DNA of 64,000 bases, from contig DYMB01000001.1 in the NCBI GenBank assembly GCA_020721805.1, positions 372,487 to 436,486 on the forward strand, in the 5' to 3' direction. Below the pieces are notes generated by a model. The model was not told where the DNA came from, ran no database searches, and saw only the letters and a list, made by a program, of their open reading frames with translations. The stretch comes from Acetofilamentum sp. (lineage in GTDB: Bacteria; Hydrothermota; 32-111). A program made the translations under genes and the position numbers. Shown here piece by piece: positions 30,654 to 40,194 of this stretch (position 1 is the stretch's first letter; every line of letters starts with the position of its first letter).

Positions 30654-32786
30654 ATGGCAACATTAAAAGAGGCTCTTGAAAAGGCAACACAACTCGAAAA
30701 GAGTGGCAGGTATGAAGATGCTATAAAGATATATCTTAAAATTATCGCTGCATCCAAAGGTCAACCTGATCCTGCTCATTATAATAAGATAGGAGATATT
30801 TACATTAACAATTTGAAAAAGAAATCTGAAGCCATTGAAAATTATAGAATGGCTATGAACCTGTATGTTCAGCAAACCTGGTATCCACTTGCAATAGCCA
30901 TGGCAAAAAAGATAAGCAAGGTGGATCCTGAACTTCTTGAAATTTACCAGATACTCGGTGATCTTCATAAAAAAGCAGGATCCATTGGCGACGCTTTGAA
31001 CTCTTATATTCTTTTTGCTGAGAAAGAGCTAGAGGCAAAAAATATTAAGATAGCGATAGAAGGTTTTAAAAAAGCACTTGAACTTGTTCCAGAAAAAATA
31101 GAACTCAAAGAAAAATTGATTGAACTTTATATACAGGAAAACAATTTTGATTTTGCACTGGAATATTTAAAAGATGTTGAATCCTACTATTTAAAAAGAG
31201 GTGAACTTCCACAGGCAACGATGACAAGAAAAAAGATAAGTCAAATAGAAACTAAACTCGGTATAGGGAAAAAAGAAACTTTTGAACAAACTACAAAACC
31301 TCATGTAGAAGAAAAACCAAAAATTGTTGAAACTAAAAAAGTTGTTGAAAATGTTGAAGAGATAGATCTGAGTGAACTGGTTGAAGATCTTTCCAAACAA
31401 CTCGACCAAACTTTTACAGGTGATATTTTTAAAAAAAAGGATGAGCAAGTTTCAAATGCTAGTTTAGAATTTAAAGAAACACCTAACGAGGATATTTCAA
31501 CTATTTTTAAAGAGGATGCTTCGACTATCGAATCTTATATCGAACTTGGGAAACTTCAGGAGGATCTGGATATAAATAGCGCAATAGAATATTATTATCA
31601 GGGTGCTGAGGCTTACAACAATATTGGTGATTTAAAAAACGCTTTAAAAACTTATATAAGAATTTTTGAACTTGATCCTGAACAGAAGAACGCAGCTGAA
31701 AGGATAATAGAAATTTCCAATAAAACGGGAGATTTCAAAGGCGCTATAATGGTTTATCTTTACTATGCAAATAAGGTTAAAAATGTTTCTAAAGATAATG
31801 CTCTGTTTTATGTTAATACAGTTTTAAAGGTTGATCCTGCAAACCAGGTGGCTTTAGGAATAAAAAGAGAACTTGAAGGTGATAAAATATCTTTAGAAGA
31901 TAAAGCGAGAAAAGAAAAGATAAAACAACCGACTGTTGAAGAACCGGTTAAACAATCCAAAAATGAGGAAAAAATTGAAGATTTTCTTTCCTCTTTCAAA
32001 GAGGATCTCTCAACAAAAATATCCGATTTAACTTTTATGAACGAATCGGAGCAGTTAACAGCAAAAGATATTATCAAAGGTAAAAATGAAGGTGGAAAAC
32101 CTCTTTTTAAAGTTGAGGAAGAAAAAAAAGAAAATAAAGATGAGTCTTTCTGGTCATTACAGGAGTTACTTGATGAACTTAAAGAAGGACTCGATCAAAA
32201 TCTTTCTGAAGAGGATGTATCGAGTCATTATGATCTGGGATTATCATTTAAAGAGATGGGACTCTTCGATATGGCTATAGAAGAGTTTCAAAAGTCAGTT
32301 AAAAACAAAGATTATGAGATGAAATCTCTTGAAATGCTTGGTCAATGTTTTCTCGAAAAAGGAGAAATCGACCTTGCAGAAGAAAGTTTAATGAAAGCAC
32401 TATCCATTAAAGGTAAAGCACAAATTGAATATCTTGGGATAAAGTATACTCTTGCTAAACTGTATGAAAAGAAAAATATGTTAAAAGAGGCTTTAAAATT
32501 ATATAATGAAATCTATACTGTTGATTCAAAATTTGAGGATGTTGTAAAAAGAATTAATCTGTTAAAGAATATTTCCAATAAACAGGATAAACAAAAAAAG
32601 GTAGAAACAAAAGATGAGGGAAAAGATACTAAAAAGGATGAATTTATAGATTTTTCAGCTATTCTAAAAGAAGAGATAGGTGAAGATTTTAACCTTGATG
32701 ATTTTAATGTGGATACTTTCACTATAGATTCAAATGATGAACAACCTGAGGATAAAAATAAAGATAACAAAATAAGTTATATGTGA
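30654..32786 (+). CDS. Large TPR-repeat protein
   Basis: Cytoplasmic protein of 710 aa made of several blocks of tetratricopeptide repeats (RYEDAIKIYLKIIA, AIEGFKKALELVPEK, ALKTYIRIFELDPEQ, AIEEFQKSVKNKDYEMKS, ALKLYNEIYTVD) separated by acidic, lysine-rich linkers. No signal peptide. Such proteins are scaffolds. Its place exactly between two ExeA-like ATPases, with gaps of 11 and 1 bases, suggests that the three products form one assembly. It ends with a strongly acidic tail. Confidence 0.85.
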   Translation: MATLKEALEKATQLEKSGRYEDAIKIYLKIIAASKGQPDPAHYNKIGDIYINNLKKKSEAIENYRMAMNLYVQQTWYPLAIAMAKKISKVDPELLEIYQILGDLHKKAGSIGDALNSYILFAEKELEAKNIKIAIEGFKKALELVPEKIELKEKLIELYIQENNFDFALEYLKDVESYYLKRGELPQATMTRKKISQIETKLGIGKKETFEQTTKPHVEEKPKIVETKKVVENVEEIDLSELVEDLSKQLDQTFTGDIFKKKDEQVSNASLEFKETPNEDISTIFKEDASTIESYIELGKLQEDLDINSAIEYYYQGAEAYNNIGDLKNALKTYIRIFELDPEQKNAAERIIEISNKTGDFKGAIMVYLYYANKVKNVSKDNALFYVNTVLKVDPANQVALGIKRELEGDKISLEDKARKEKIKQPTVEEPVKQSKNEEKIEDFLSSFKEDLSTKISDLTFMNESEQLTAKDIIKGKNEGGKPLFKVEEEKKENKDESFWSLQELLDELKEGLDQNLSEEDVSSHYDLGLSFKEMGLFDMAIEEFQKSVKNKDYEMKSLEMLGQCFLEKGEIDLAEESLMKALSIKGKAQIEYLGIKYTLAKLYEKKNMLKEALKLYNEIYTVDSKFEDVVKRINLLKNISNKQDKQKKVETKDEGKDTKKDEFIDFSAILKEEIGEDFNLDDFNVDTFTIDSNDEQPEDKNKDNKISYM

Positions 32787-32787
32787 T

Positions 32788-33609
32788 ATGGATTATAATA
32801 GTTATTTTGGTTTCAACATAGCTCCCTTTGCCAGTTCTCCGGATGAAAGATTCTATTATAACTCCCCATTTCATTCAAAAGCGTTGATCAAATTACTTCA
32901 TGTTGTTGAGCAGAGAAGGGGGCTTGCTGTATTGATCGGGGATATCGGCACAGGTAAGACCATGATTTCAAGAAAACTTTTAGATTACTTCTCATCCCAA
33001 AGTGATATTTTTGAAGTTTCACTTCTTGTTATAATACATTCTGAAATTACCGCTGGATGGCTTTTGAAAAGAATAGCAGTTCAACTTGGTGCAAAAGTGG
33101 AAACCGATAACAAAATAGATATCATAGGATATGTTTATAAACAGTTATCCCATCTTAAGGAGAAGAAGAAAAGACCTGTTGTGATGATAGATGAAGCCAA
33201 TATGTTGAGGAGTAAAGAGATAATGGAAGAGTTGAGAGGGCTTTTGAATATAGTTGATTCCGATGGACATCTTATAACTTTTTTACTTTTTGGAATGCCG
33301 GAAACTGAAGAGAATCTAAAACTCGATCCTCCACTTTATGAAAGGATAAGTGTAAAAGTTACTTTGACTCCAATGGATCTTGAATCGACTCTTGGTTATA
33401 TAAAACACAGGATTAAAATTGCCGGAAGAGAAGAATCGTTGTTTTCAGAAGATGCTTTAAAGTTGATTCATCAGATTTCGAAAGGAAAACCTCGTCTTAT
33501 AAACAATATATGTGATAACGCTTTACTTGAAGCATTTATTGAGAAGAGAAAATTTATAGAAGTCGATATAATAAAACAGATTTCCCAGGATATAGGCATC
33601 ATTTCATGA
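32788..33609 (+). CDS. ExeA-like AAA+ ATPase (second copy)
   Basis: Paralogue of the ATPase at 29794, 273 aa, same architecture: FGFNIAPFASSPDERFYY, Walker A GDIGTGKT, Walker B VVMIDEANML, FGMPETEENL, and KGKPRLINNICDN. It also lacks a membrane helix and peptidoglycan-binding domain. The two copies differ at most surface positions, so they probably form a heteromer or have separate partners. The stop overlaps the PHP gene start (ATGA). Confidence 0.88.
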   Translation: MDYNSYFGFNIAPFASSPDERFYYNSPFHSKALIKLLHVVEQRRGLAVLIGDIGTGKTMISRKLLDYFSSQSDIFEVSLLVIIHSEITAGWLLKRIAVQLGAKVETDNKIDIIGYVYKQLSHLKEKKKRPVVMIDEANMLRSKEIMEELRGLLNIVDSDGHLITFLLFGMPETEENLKLDPPLYERISVKVTLTPMDLESTLGYIKHRIKIAGREESLFSEDALKLIHQISKGKPRLINNICDNALLEAFIEKRKFIEVDIIKQISQDIGIIS

Positions 33610-34418
33610 GCAACATAATTGCTGATTTACACATTCATTCAATCTATTCCGATGGAAAACTTGATGTGGAGAGCATTTGCAGAATTCTTAAAAATAATGG
33701 TATAAAGTTTTTTTCAATAACCGATCATGATTCGGGTAAAGCGTATGAGGAGTCAAAAAAGATATCAAAAGAATATGATCTGTTTTATATACCCGGGATA
33801 GAGTTTTCAACTGTTCATAAAAAAAAACAGGTTCATATACTTTACTATTCAAAAAATATTTCATCAATAGAAAAGGAATTGGTTGCCCGTAAGACTGACA
33901 GGTTAACTAGAATTTTAAAGATGGTTGAACTTTTAAAAGGTTTTGATATAGATGTGGATGTCGAAGATATTTTTTTTGAAGCCGAATATTCCGAATCAAT
34001 CGGAAGGCCTCATCTTGCAAGGGCTATGGTGAAGAGAGGATTTGTTTCAAGTATAAAGGAGGCATTCGAAAAATATATTGGTGATGACAAACCCTGTTAT
34101 GTGCCCAAAAAAGAGTATACTGTAAAAGAAACCGTTGAACTTGCACATAGATACAATGGTTTGGCTGTCCTTGCCCATCCATATGAAAACAATGTTGCTG
34201 AGTTTATAGATGAGATGATCGCCTGTGGAATAGATGGCATTGAAGTTTTTTCTACGAAAAACAACTGGCACAACATAGATTATTTAAAACAGAAAGCCTT
34301 TGATCATTCATTGTTGATAACAGGTGGTTCCGACTTTCATGGTGATGGTGATTATCAAAAATGTGGACTTGATGAAAAGAATTTTGAAGATTTCTATAAT
34401 GCATGGAGGAGTTTATGA
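33606..34418 (+). CDS. PHP-domain phosphoesterase (TrpH/YciV type)
   Basis: Metal-dependent phosphoesterase of 270 aa. The four PHP motifs are present: DLHIHSIYSDG, TDHDSG, the middle histidine-containing LAHPYEN, and GGSDFHGDG. Relatives (YciV, RNase AM) remove 5'-terminal nucleotides or act on nucleoside 3',5'-bisphosphates. The exact substrate cannot be told. Start overlaps the ATPase stop; its own stop overlaps the phosphoglycerate mutase start. Confidence 0.88.
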   Translation: MSNIIADLHIHSIYSDGKLDVESICRILKNNGIKFFSITDHDSGKAYEESKKISKEYDLFYIPGIEFSTVHKKKQVHILYYSKNISSIEKELVARKTDRLTRILKMVELLKGFDIDVDVEDIFFEAEYSESIGRPHLARAMVKRGFVSSIKEAFEKYIGDDKPCYVPKKEYTVKETVELAHRYNGLAVLAHPYENNVAEFIDEMIACGIDGIEVFSTKNNWHNIDYLKQKAFDHSLLITGGSDFHGDGDYQKCGLDEKNFEDFYNAWRSL

Positions 34419-35620
34419 GAGATGATATTTTGAAAAGTTTGATAGAAGTTAACGGCACAAAACTTTTATTGATAATACTTGATGGACTTTCAGGTATCCC
34501 TGACGCTACGGGCAAAACTGAGCTTGAGACTGCATTTAAAGAAAACATGGATAGACTTGCAAAAACTAACGATCTTGGCTATATGGTGCCTGTAGCAACC
34601 GGAATAACTCCAGGTAGCGGTCCAGGTCATCTTTCTGTTTTTGGATACGATCCTTTTGAATATCAGATAGGAAGAGGTATACTTGAATCTCTTGGTCTTG
34701 GAATAAAAGTGGATGATAAAACGGTTACCGCAAGATGTAATTTCGCAACGGTTGATAAAGAAGGGAAAATAATAGATAGAAGGGCTGGAAGGATCTCAAC
34801 CGATAATAATAAAAGACTCGTTAGTATACTCAACCAGAATATTAAAGAGATTTCAGGTCATAAGGTAGAATTTTATTCAGGTAAAGAACATAGATTCGTT
34901 ACGATTGTAAGAGGTGTCGATGGTAATGCTTTCGTTAATGATACTGATCCCCAGGTAACCGATACAAAACCTTTAAAAGCTGAACCGTTTGGTCCCAACA
35001 GCGAAGAGTGTGCAAATATAATAAACAGGATATTTGAAAAGAGTATGGATATTTTAAAAGATGAAACAAAAGCAAACGCAATCCTTTTTAGAGGTATTTC
35101 AAAGATTCCTATAATTGAATCTTTTTATGAGAAATATAGATTGAAATCTGCCTGTATAGCAACTTACCCGATGTATAAAGGGCTTGCGTCGCTTGTTGGA
35201 ATGGATGTTCTTGATACAAAAGATAGTTTAAACGAACAGGTGAAAAGTTTAAAAAACAATTTTAATAATTATGATTTCTTCTTTTTCCATGTTAAAAAGA
35301 CAGATTCTTTTGGAGAGGATGGAGATTTCAATTCAAAAGTAAAAGTTATAGAAGAGTTTGATAAAATTATTCCTGAAATTTTATCACTCAATTTTGATGT
35401 TATTGCTATAACCGCTGACCATTCAACACCATCGGTTATGAAAGCACACTCATACCACTATGTACCACTTTTATTCATCAACAGGTTCCCAAGGCCTGTT
35501 GATGTTAATGGTTTTTCAGAAAAAGAATCTTTGAAAGGCTCAATAGGTAAAATTTATTCTAAGGAACTTATGAGTTTGATGCTTGCCGCTTCTTTGAGGT
35601 TAAAAAAATTCGGAGCTTAA
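34415..35620 (+). CDS. apgM: Cofactor-independent phosphoglycerate mutase, archaeal type
   Basis: Interconverts 3- and 2-phosphoglycerate; alkaline-phosphatase superfamily, archaeal/bacterial ApgM subgroup, 401 aa. Metal and nucleophile motifs are LLIILDGLSG, TPGSGPGHLSVFGYDP and ITADHSTPSVMKAHSYHYVP with core TADHSTP. ATG at 34415 has GGAGGAG before it; an in-frame start 12 bases earlier is less likely. It is the only glycolytic gene in the window. Confidence 0.94.
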   Translation: MRDDILKSLIEVNGTKLLLIILDGLSGIPDATGKTELETAFKENMDRLAKTNDLGYMVPVATGITPGSGPGHLSVFGYDPFEYQIGRGILESLGLGIKVDDKTVTARCNFATVDKEGKIIDRRAGRISTDNNKRLVSILNQNIKEISGHKVEFYSGKEHRFVTIVRGVDGNAFVNDTDPQVTDTKPLKAEPFGPNSEECANIINRIFEKSMDILKDETKANAILFRGISKIPIIESFYEKYRLKSACIATYPMYKGLASLVGMDVLDTKDSLNEQVKSLKNNFNNYDFFFFHVKKTDSFGEDGDFNSKVKVIEEFDKIIPEILSLNFDVIAITADHSTPSVMKAHSYHYVPLLFINRFPRPVDVNGFSEKESLKGSIGKIYSKELMSLMLAASLRLKKFGA

Positions 35621-35621
35621 A

Positions 35622-36488
35622 ATGAAATCAGGTTATGTGGCTATAGTTGGCAAACCGAATACCGGTAAATCAACTCTTTTGAACAAAATTTTGAAAATCA
35701 ATATTTCCGCGGTGAGTAAAAAAGCACAAACAACAAGAGCGGCTGTTCTTGGCATATATAATGATGATGACTCACAGATAATCTTTTACGATACACCCGG
35801 GATAATTAAAACAAAAAATCTTCTTGAAAAGGAAATGATGGGTGAACTTGAAAAGATTGTTCAATCTTCGGATATATTGGTTTACATACATGATAATAAA
35901 AACTGGATGGATGAAAGGATAGACATTAAATTTAAAAAAGATGGTGAAAGGTTGGTCTTACTTAATAAAATCGATCTTCTTGAGCAAAAAGAATCTGATG
36001 AGATCATCAAACATTTACAGGAAAAATATCAATGTGATGTTATTCCCATCAGTGCCTTAAATGATTATAATCTAGATTATTTTATAAACAATTTAAAATC
36101 TATTCTACCTTACGAAAATTTTTTTTATCCGAATGATATTATAAGTGAAAAGCCAGAGAGGTTTTTTGTAGCAGAATTTGTTCGCCAGATTGTTTTTGAG
36201 ACTTATGGGGATGAGATACCATACTCAACCGGAATAGTTGTCGATGATTTCAAAGAAAGGAAGGATGGTAAGGATTATATTAAAGTTATCCTCTTTGTTG
36301 AGAGAGAATCACAGAAAAAGATAATCATTGGACATGGTGGAGGGATGATAAAAAAAGTGGGAATAGAATCAAGAAGACTGATCGAAAATTTTCTTGGAAA
36401 ACAAGTATATCTTGAACTTATTGTAAAAGTTTCACAGGATTGGAAAAATAAGAAAAATTTAATTGAAAGAATGTGGAAACAGCTTTAA
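35622..36488 (+). CDS. era: GTPase Era
   Basis: Essential GTPase that binds 16S rRNA near the 3' end and helps 30S maturation; 288 aa, normal. G1 GKPNTGKST, G3 DTPG, G4 NKID; the C-terminal KH domain has IIGHGGGMIKKVGIESRRLIE with core IIGHGGGMIKKVG. It stands one base after apgM and is followed by a bidirectional terminator. Confidence 0.97.
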   Translation: MKSGYVAIVGKPNTGKSTLLNKILKINISAVSKKAQTTRAAVLGIYNDDDSQIIFYDTPGIIKTKNLLEKEMMGELEKIVQSSDILVYIHDNKNWMDERIDIKFKKDGERLVLLNKIDLLEQKESDEIIKHLQEKYQCDVIPISALNDYNLDYFINNLKSILPYENFFYPNDIISEKPERFFVAEFVRQIVFETYGDEIPYSTGIVVDDFKERKDGKDYIKVILFVERESQKKIIIGHGGGMIKKVGIESRRLIENFLGKQVYLELIVKVSQDWKNKKNLIERMWKQL

Positions 36489-36514
36489 AAAAGAGGGAAT
36501 TTTTCCCTCTTTTT
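36487..36514. terminator. Bidirectional Rho-independent terminator between era and the aminotransferase
   Basis: Inverted repeat AAAGAGGGAA / TTCCCTCTTT with a three- or four-base loop, A-rich before and T-rich after, so it works on both strands. It separates two convergent genes and ends at the stop codon of the aminotransferase (36513-36515). Confidence 0.85.
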
Positions 36515-37727
36515 ATTTTACAAACTCATCTATAACCTTTGCAAGTCTTTTTACACCTTCAACTATCTCATCTTTTGAAGGATATGAAAAGTTGACCCTG
36601 AACGAATTTTTCTTTTCACCGTTTGCATAAAAAGCGGAACCAACAACATATGCCACATTCTTTTCTATAGCTTTCTGGAACATCTTATCACTGTCATATT
36701 TTTCGGGAAGTGAAACCCAGAGGAACAATCCACCATCAGGTTTTGTCCACTTTACCCCTTTATTTTTAGGCATATATTTTTCAAGATTCTCAAGCATGAG
36801 TTCATTTTTTTCTTTATATATTTTTATGGTTCTTTCAACAGTTTTTTTCAATAGACCTTTATTGAGAAATAGTGCGGCGATATACTGGTTAAATGTTGAT
36901 GTGCAGAGATCGGTAGCCTGTTTTGCAACTATAAATTTATCTATTATCTCCTTTGGACCAACAGCCCATCCAAGTCTAAAACCGGGAGCGAATATTTTGC
37001 TGAAGGTGAAGAGTGCTATCACAAGGTTTTCTTTATCAAGTGAAAGTATAGAAGGAATATTGTTTCCACGGTATCTTATCATCCTGTAAGGTGAATCTTC
37101 CACTATCATAATTTTTTCTTTTGAAGCGATTTCGACAAGTTCTTTTCTTCTCTTTAAAGACATTGTAACACCTGCCGGATTATGGAAATCTGGTATCACA
37201 TAGATAAATTTTGGTTTTTTATTTTCCCTTTTCAATTTTTGAATCGTTGAATCAAGAATATCAGTTTTGATTCCTTCATCATCAAGTTCAACCGAAACCA
37301 TATTGCCTCTATAACTGTTAAAAGCACTTATCGCTCCAACATAGGTTGGAGATTCGACGATACAGATATCAGAAGGGTTAAGGAAAATTTTTCCGACAAG
37401 ATCAAGTCCCTGTTGTGATGCTATGGTTATGCTGATATTCTCTTCTTTTAAGGTGATTTTTTCGCTATCCTTCATAAGTTTTATAAGTTCAGATAAAAGC
37501 ATGGGAAGCCCTTCTGTTGAGCCATACTGAAGTGCCTTTTCCCCATATTTTTCGTAAACCTCGTTAGTTATTTCTTTTAATTCTGAAACCGGAAAAGATT
37601 CAGCTGATGGAAGTCCTCCAGCAAATGAGATTATTCCATCTTTCTGGGTTAATTTTAAAAGTTCCCTTATAACGGATCTTTTCATCGATTTGATATTATC
37701 TGAAAAAAGTTCTTCATAATTTATCAT
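36513..37727 (-). CDS. PLP-dependent aminotransferase, class I/II (2-aminoadipate/MocR-like)
   Basis: Fold-type I aminotransferase of 404 aa. The Schiff-base lysine is in TFSKIFAPGFRLGW; other blocks are ISFAGGLPSAESFP, LQYGSTEGLP, PDFHNPAG and the carboxylate-binding Arg of SFRVNFSYP. The pattern resembles 2-aminoadipate and aromatic (kynurenine-type) aminotransferases. The AAGGAG Shine-Dalgarno sequence is strong. It fits amino-acid catabolism; the substrate is not decided by sequence. Confidence 0.9.
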   Translation of the reverse strand: MINYEELFSDNIKSMKRSVIRELLKLTQKDGIISFAGGLPSAESFPVSELKEITNEVYEKYGEKALQYGSTEGLPMLLSELIKLMKDSEKITLKEENISITIASQQGLDLVGKIFLNPSDICIVESPTYVGAISAFNSYRGNMVSVELDDEGIKTDILDSTIQKLKRENKKPKFIYVIPDFHNPAGVTMSLKRRKELVEIASKEKIMIVEDSPYRMIRYRGNNIPSILSLDKENLVIALFTFSKIFAPGFRLGWAVGPKEIIDKFIVAKQATDLCTSTFNQYIAALFLNKGLLKKTVERTIKIYKEKNELMLENLEKYMPKNKGVKWTKPDGGLFLWVSLPEKYDSDKMFQKAIEKNVAYVVGSAFYANGEKKNSFRVNFSYPSKDEIVEGVKRLAKVIDEFVK

Positions 37728-37754
37728 AAAAACTCCTTTTTAATCGTAAAATAA

Positions 37755-37783
37755 ATTTTACCTTAAAATTTTATAAATATCAA
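37755..37783 (-). promoter_or_regulatory. Promoter of the aminotransferase
   Basis: Minus strand: TTGATA (37783-37778), 17-base spacer, TAAAAT (37760-37755), then a leader of about 20 bases with AAGGAG before the ATG. Confidence 0.6.
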
Positions 37784-38225
37784 GTAAAATTCTTCTATTT
37801 TTGGGAAAATTTTGTGATAGAAAAAAAATAGAAAATTGAAAGGAAAATAGAATGTTAAGAAAATATCTAATGGTTTAAAAGATAATGGATCCTTAGAGAA
37901 TCAATCAAAATATACCATTTAAGTTGGATATTTTAGTTTAAAAATATGGTATAAAAAGAATGAAGAGTTGTTTACTTGATAGATGTATTTTGATAATGAA
38001 TGATACCAACATTTTGATCAAAAGAGTATATATGAGTGAAAAAAGCCAGATAGAATAAAAGAAAGATTATGGTTCATATTATTTTTAAATTACCATATCT
38101 GTATCTCTCTTATAATATTGATATTCCTGTTTAAAAATTGGCTCTATAAGTTGTTAATGAATTGATAGATTAAAAAAATCTTTAAGTTTAAAATTAAAAT
38201 ATTTTTGATTGAATTTTAAAATCAG
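37784..38225. other. Gene-free AT-rich stretch with short inverted repeats
   Basis: No reading frame of note on either strand. The sequence holds several copies of ATACCAT/ATGGTAT-type words: a pair at about 37911-37955 can form an eight-base stem, another pair near 38068-38098 a six-base stem. No transposase remnant, tRNA or riboswitch is recognised. It may be a decayed gene or an unrecognised RNA. Confidence 0.4.
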
Positions 38226-38253
38226 TTGAAAATAAAAAATTTTTCAATAAGAT
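38226..38253 (+). promoter_or_regulatory. Promoter of archease-rtcB (predicted leaderless)
   Basis: TTGAAA (38226-38231), 16-base spacer, TAAGAT (38248-38253), six bases to the ATG at 38260; no Shine-Dalgarno sequence. Confidence 0.6.
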
Positions 38254-38259
38254 ATATAT

Positions 38260-38685
38260 ATGAGGGTTTATAAGATAGTTGATGATACTGGAGATATAGG
38301 GGTTGAAGTCTATGGGGAAAATTACAAAGAACTCTTTGAAAAACTTTCATACGCCATATTTGATCTGATGGTTGAAAACGGCAGGGTGAGCGAAAAAATA
38401 GAAGAGGATGGAAATCTTGATTCTTCAGATTTTTTACAGTTGATTGTTAGATTTTCCAACCATCTTATATATCTTTTTGACCATCATAAATTTGTTGGTA
38501 AAAGGTATTTTGTAGATTTCACAAAGAAAGAAAAAGATTATTCTCTGAAATACAAAATCTATGGTGAGAGAATCGTTCAAAGCAAACATCAGATTAAAAG
38601 GTTTTTGAAATCGGCGACATATCATAATATCGATTATTTTGTAAATGATGGGAAAAAGGGAATAAGAATATATTTTGATTTATGA
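38260..38685 (+). CDS. Archease
   Basis: Protein of 141 aa that speeds guanylylation and turnover of the RNA ligase RtcB. It shows the archease start pattern DDTGDIGVEVYGENYKELFEKL with core DTGDIGVEVYG, and the C-terminal strand HNIDYFVNDGKKGIRIYFDL. Acidic metal-binding residues (DTGD, and the final D in YFDL) are in place. Its stop overlaps the rtcB start (ATGA), which is the usual genomic pairing. Confidence 0.9.
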   Translation: MRVYKIVDDTGDIGVEVYGENYKELFEKLSYAIFDLMVENGRVSEKIEEDGNLDSSDFLQLIVRFSNHLIYLFDHHKFVGKRYFVDFTKKEKDYSLKYKIYGERIVQSKHQIKRFLKSATYHNIDYFVNDGKKGIRIYFDL

Positions 38686-40127
38686 AAAGTATAAGAAATT
38701 TTTTGAAAAGAATCGATGAGAGCAGGATGATAATCCAAAAAGGTTCACTGGATGGAATTGATGTTGATTGTATTGTCTATTTAAATGAGGAACTCGAAAA
38801 AAATCTTCAGGATGATGCGTTATTACAACTTGTAAATGTCGCAAGACTTCCCCACATAGTAAAACGAAGCATAGCGATGCCTGATATTCATTCAGGTTAC
38901 GGTTTCCCAATAGGTGGTGTTGCCGCATTTGATTTCGAAAATGGAATAATTTCTCCTGGTGGTGTTGGTTATGATATAAATTGTGGAATTAGATGTTTGT
39001 TAACCGATATTACGGTTTATGATCTTAAGGATAAGATTAAGGATCTTTTAACAAGAATTTTTTTAGATGTTCCATCGGGGATCGGTAGTGATGGTAGATT
39101 GAAACTTTCAAAAAATGATCTGAAAAGAATTGTTAGAAAAGGAGCATTATGGGCTGTAGAAAATGGATATGGTTTTGAAGAAAATCTTGAACGGATTGAG
39201 TCCGGGGGTTTCATCCCGGAATCAGATTTTGCTTCTTTGAGTGAGAAATCTATAGATAGAGGTTTGAATCAACAGGGAACACTTGGAAGTGGAAACCATT
39301 TTCTTGAATTGGATTATGTTTCCGAAATATTTGATGAGAATCTCGCAAGTAGTTTTGGGCTTTTTAAAAACCAGGTCGCTATAATGTTACATACCGGTTC
39401 AAGAGGATTCGGGCATCAGGTCTGTTCTGATTATGTTGATAGATTTACAAGTTATAATTTGAAGGAAAAAATTATTCTACCGGATAGACAACTCGTATAC
39501 GCTTCTTTCAAAAGTGTTTATGGGAAAGATTATTATCATGCTATGAACTGTGCTGCAAATTATGCTTTCTGTAACAGAGAGATAATCAGTTTTTTTATAA
39601 AAAAGTCTTTTGAAAAGTTTTATAAAACAGATAAAATTGGAATAAGACTATTGTACGATGTTGCACATAACATAGCAAAAGTTGAAGAACATACTCTTGA
39701 TGGAAAGACAAAAAAACTTATAGTTCATAGAAAGGGTGCTACAAGATCTTTCCCAAAAGGACATAAAGATTTAACAGGTTTATTAAAAAAAACTGGACAA
39801 CCTGTATTGATTCCCGGAGATATGGTTTCCGGGAATTACATTATGGTTGGAGGTGAAAAGAGTTTATATGAATCTTTCGGTTCTACCGCTCATGGTGCCG
39901 GAAGACTGCTTTCAAGGAACCAATCACAGAAAGTAGCGAAACGGAAAGATGTCATAAAAGAGATTGAAAAAAGTGGCGTATTTGTTCTCTCCCAGAGTAG
40001 AAGAACAATTCTTGAAGAGATACCCGAAGCATACAAAGATATCGAGAATGTTGTTGAAACAGTAAAAAATGCAGGTTTATCATATCCTGTTGTTAAACTT
40101 TTACCAATAGGTGTAATAAAAGGTTAA
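38682..40127 (+). CDS. rtcB: RNA-splicing ligase RtcB
   Basis: GTP- and Mn-dependent ligase joining RNA 2',3'-cyclic phosphate or 3'-phosphate ends to 5'-OH ends; 481 aa. Metal and guanylate motifs are all present: PDIHSGYGFPIGG, GGVGYDINCGIR, GTLGSGNHFLE, HTGSRGFGHQ, DVAHNIAK, HRKGATRSFP and STAHGAGR. The guanylylated histidine is in STAHGAGR. It is co-expressed with archease; in bacteria the pair serves RNA repair rather than tRNA splicing. Confidence 0.97.
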   Translation: MKSIRNFLKRIDESRMIIQKGSLDGIDVDCIVYLNEELEKNLQDDALLQLVNVARLPHIVKRSIAMPDIHSGYGFPIGGVAAFDFENGIISPGGVGYDINCGIRCLLTDITVYDLKDKIKDLLTRIFLDVPSGIGSDGRLKLSKNDLKRIVRKGALWAVENGYGFEENLERIESGGFIPESDFASLSEKSIDRGLNQQGTLGSGNHFLELDYVSEIFDENLASSFGLFKNQVAIMLHTGSRGFGHQVCSDYVDRFTSYNLKEKIILPDRQLVYASFKSVYGKDYYHAMNCAANYAFCNREIISFFIKKSFEKFYKTDKIGIRLLYDVAHNIAKVEEHTLDGKTKKLIVHRKGATRSFPKGHKDLTGLLKKTGQPVLIPGDMVSGNYIMVGGEKSLYESFGSTAHGAGRLLSRNQSQKVAKRKDVIKEIEKSGVFVLSQSRRTILEEIPEAYKDIENVVETVKNAGLSYPVVKLLPIGVIKG

Positions 40128-40134
40128 AGATAAC

Positions 40135-40162
40135 TTGACTTGATTTAATTTTTTGTTAATAT
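40135..40162 (+). promoter_or_regulatory. Promoter of the decarboxylase operon
   Basis: TTGACT (40135-40140), 16-base spacer, TAATAT (40157-40162); an overlapping TATAAA at 40160 gives a 19-base spacer. The leader of about 25 bases holds AAAAAGGAG before the ATG. Confidence 0.55.
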
Positions 40163-40194
40163 AAAACCATCATTATTAATAAAAAGGAGTTAAA

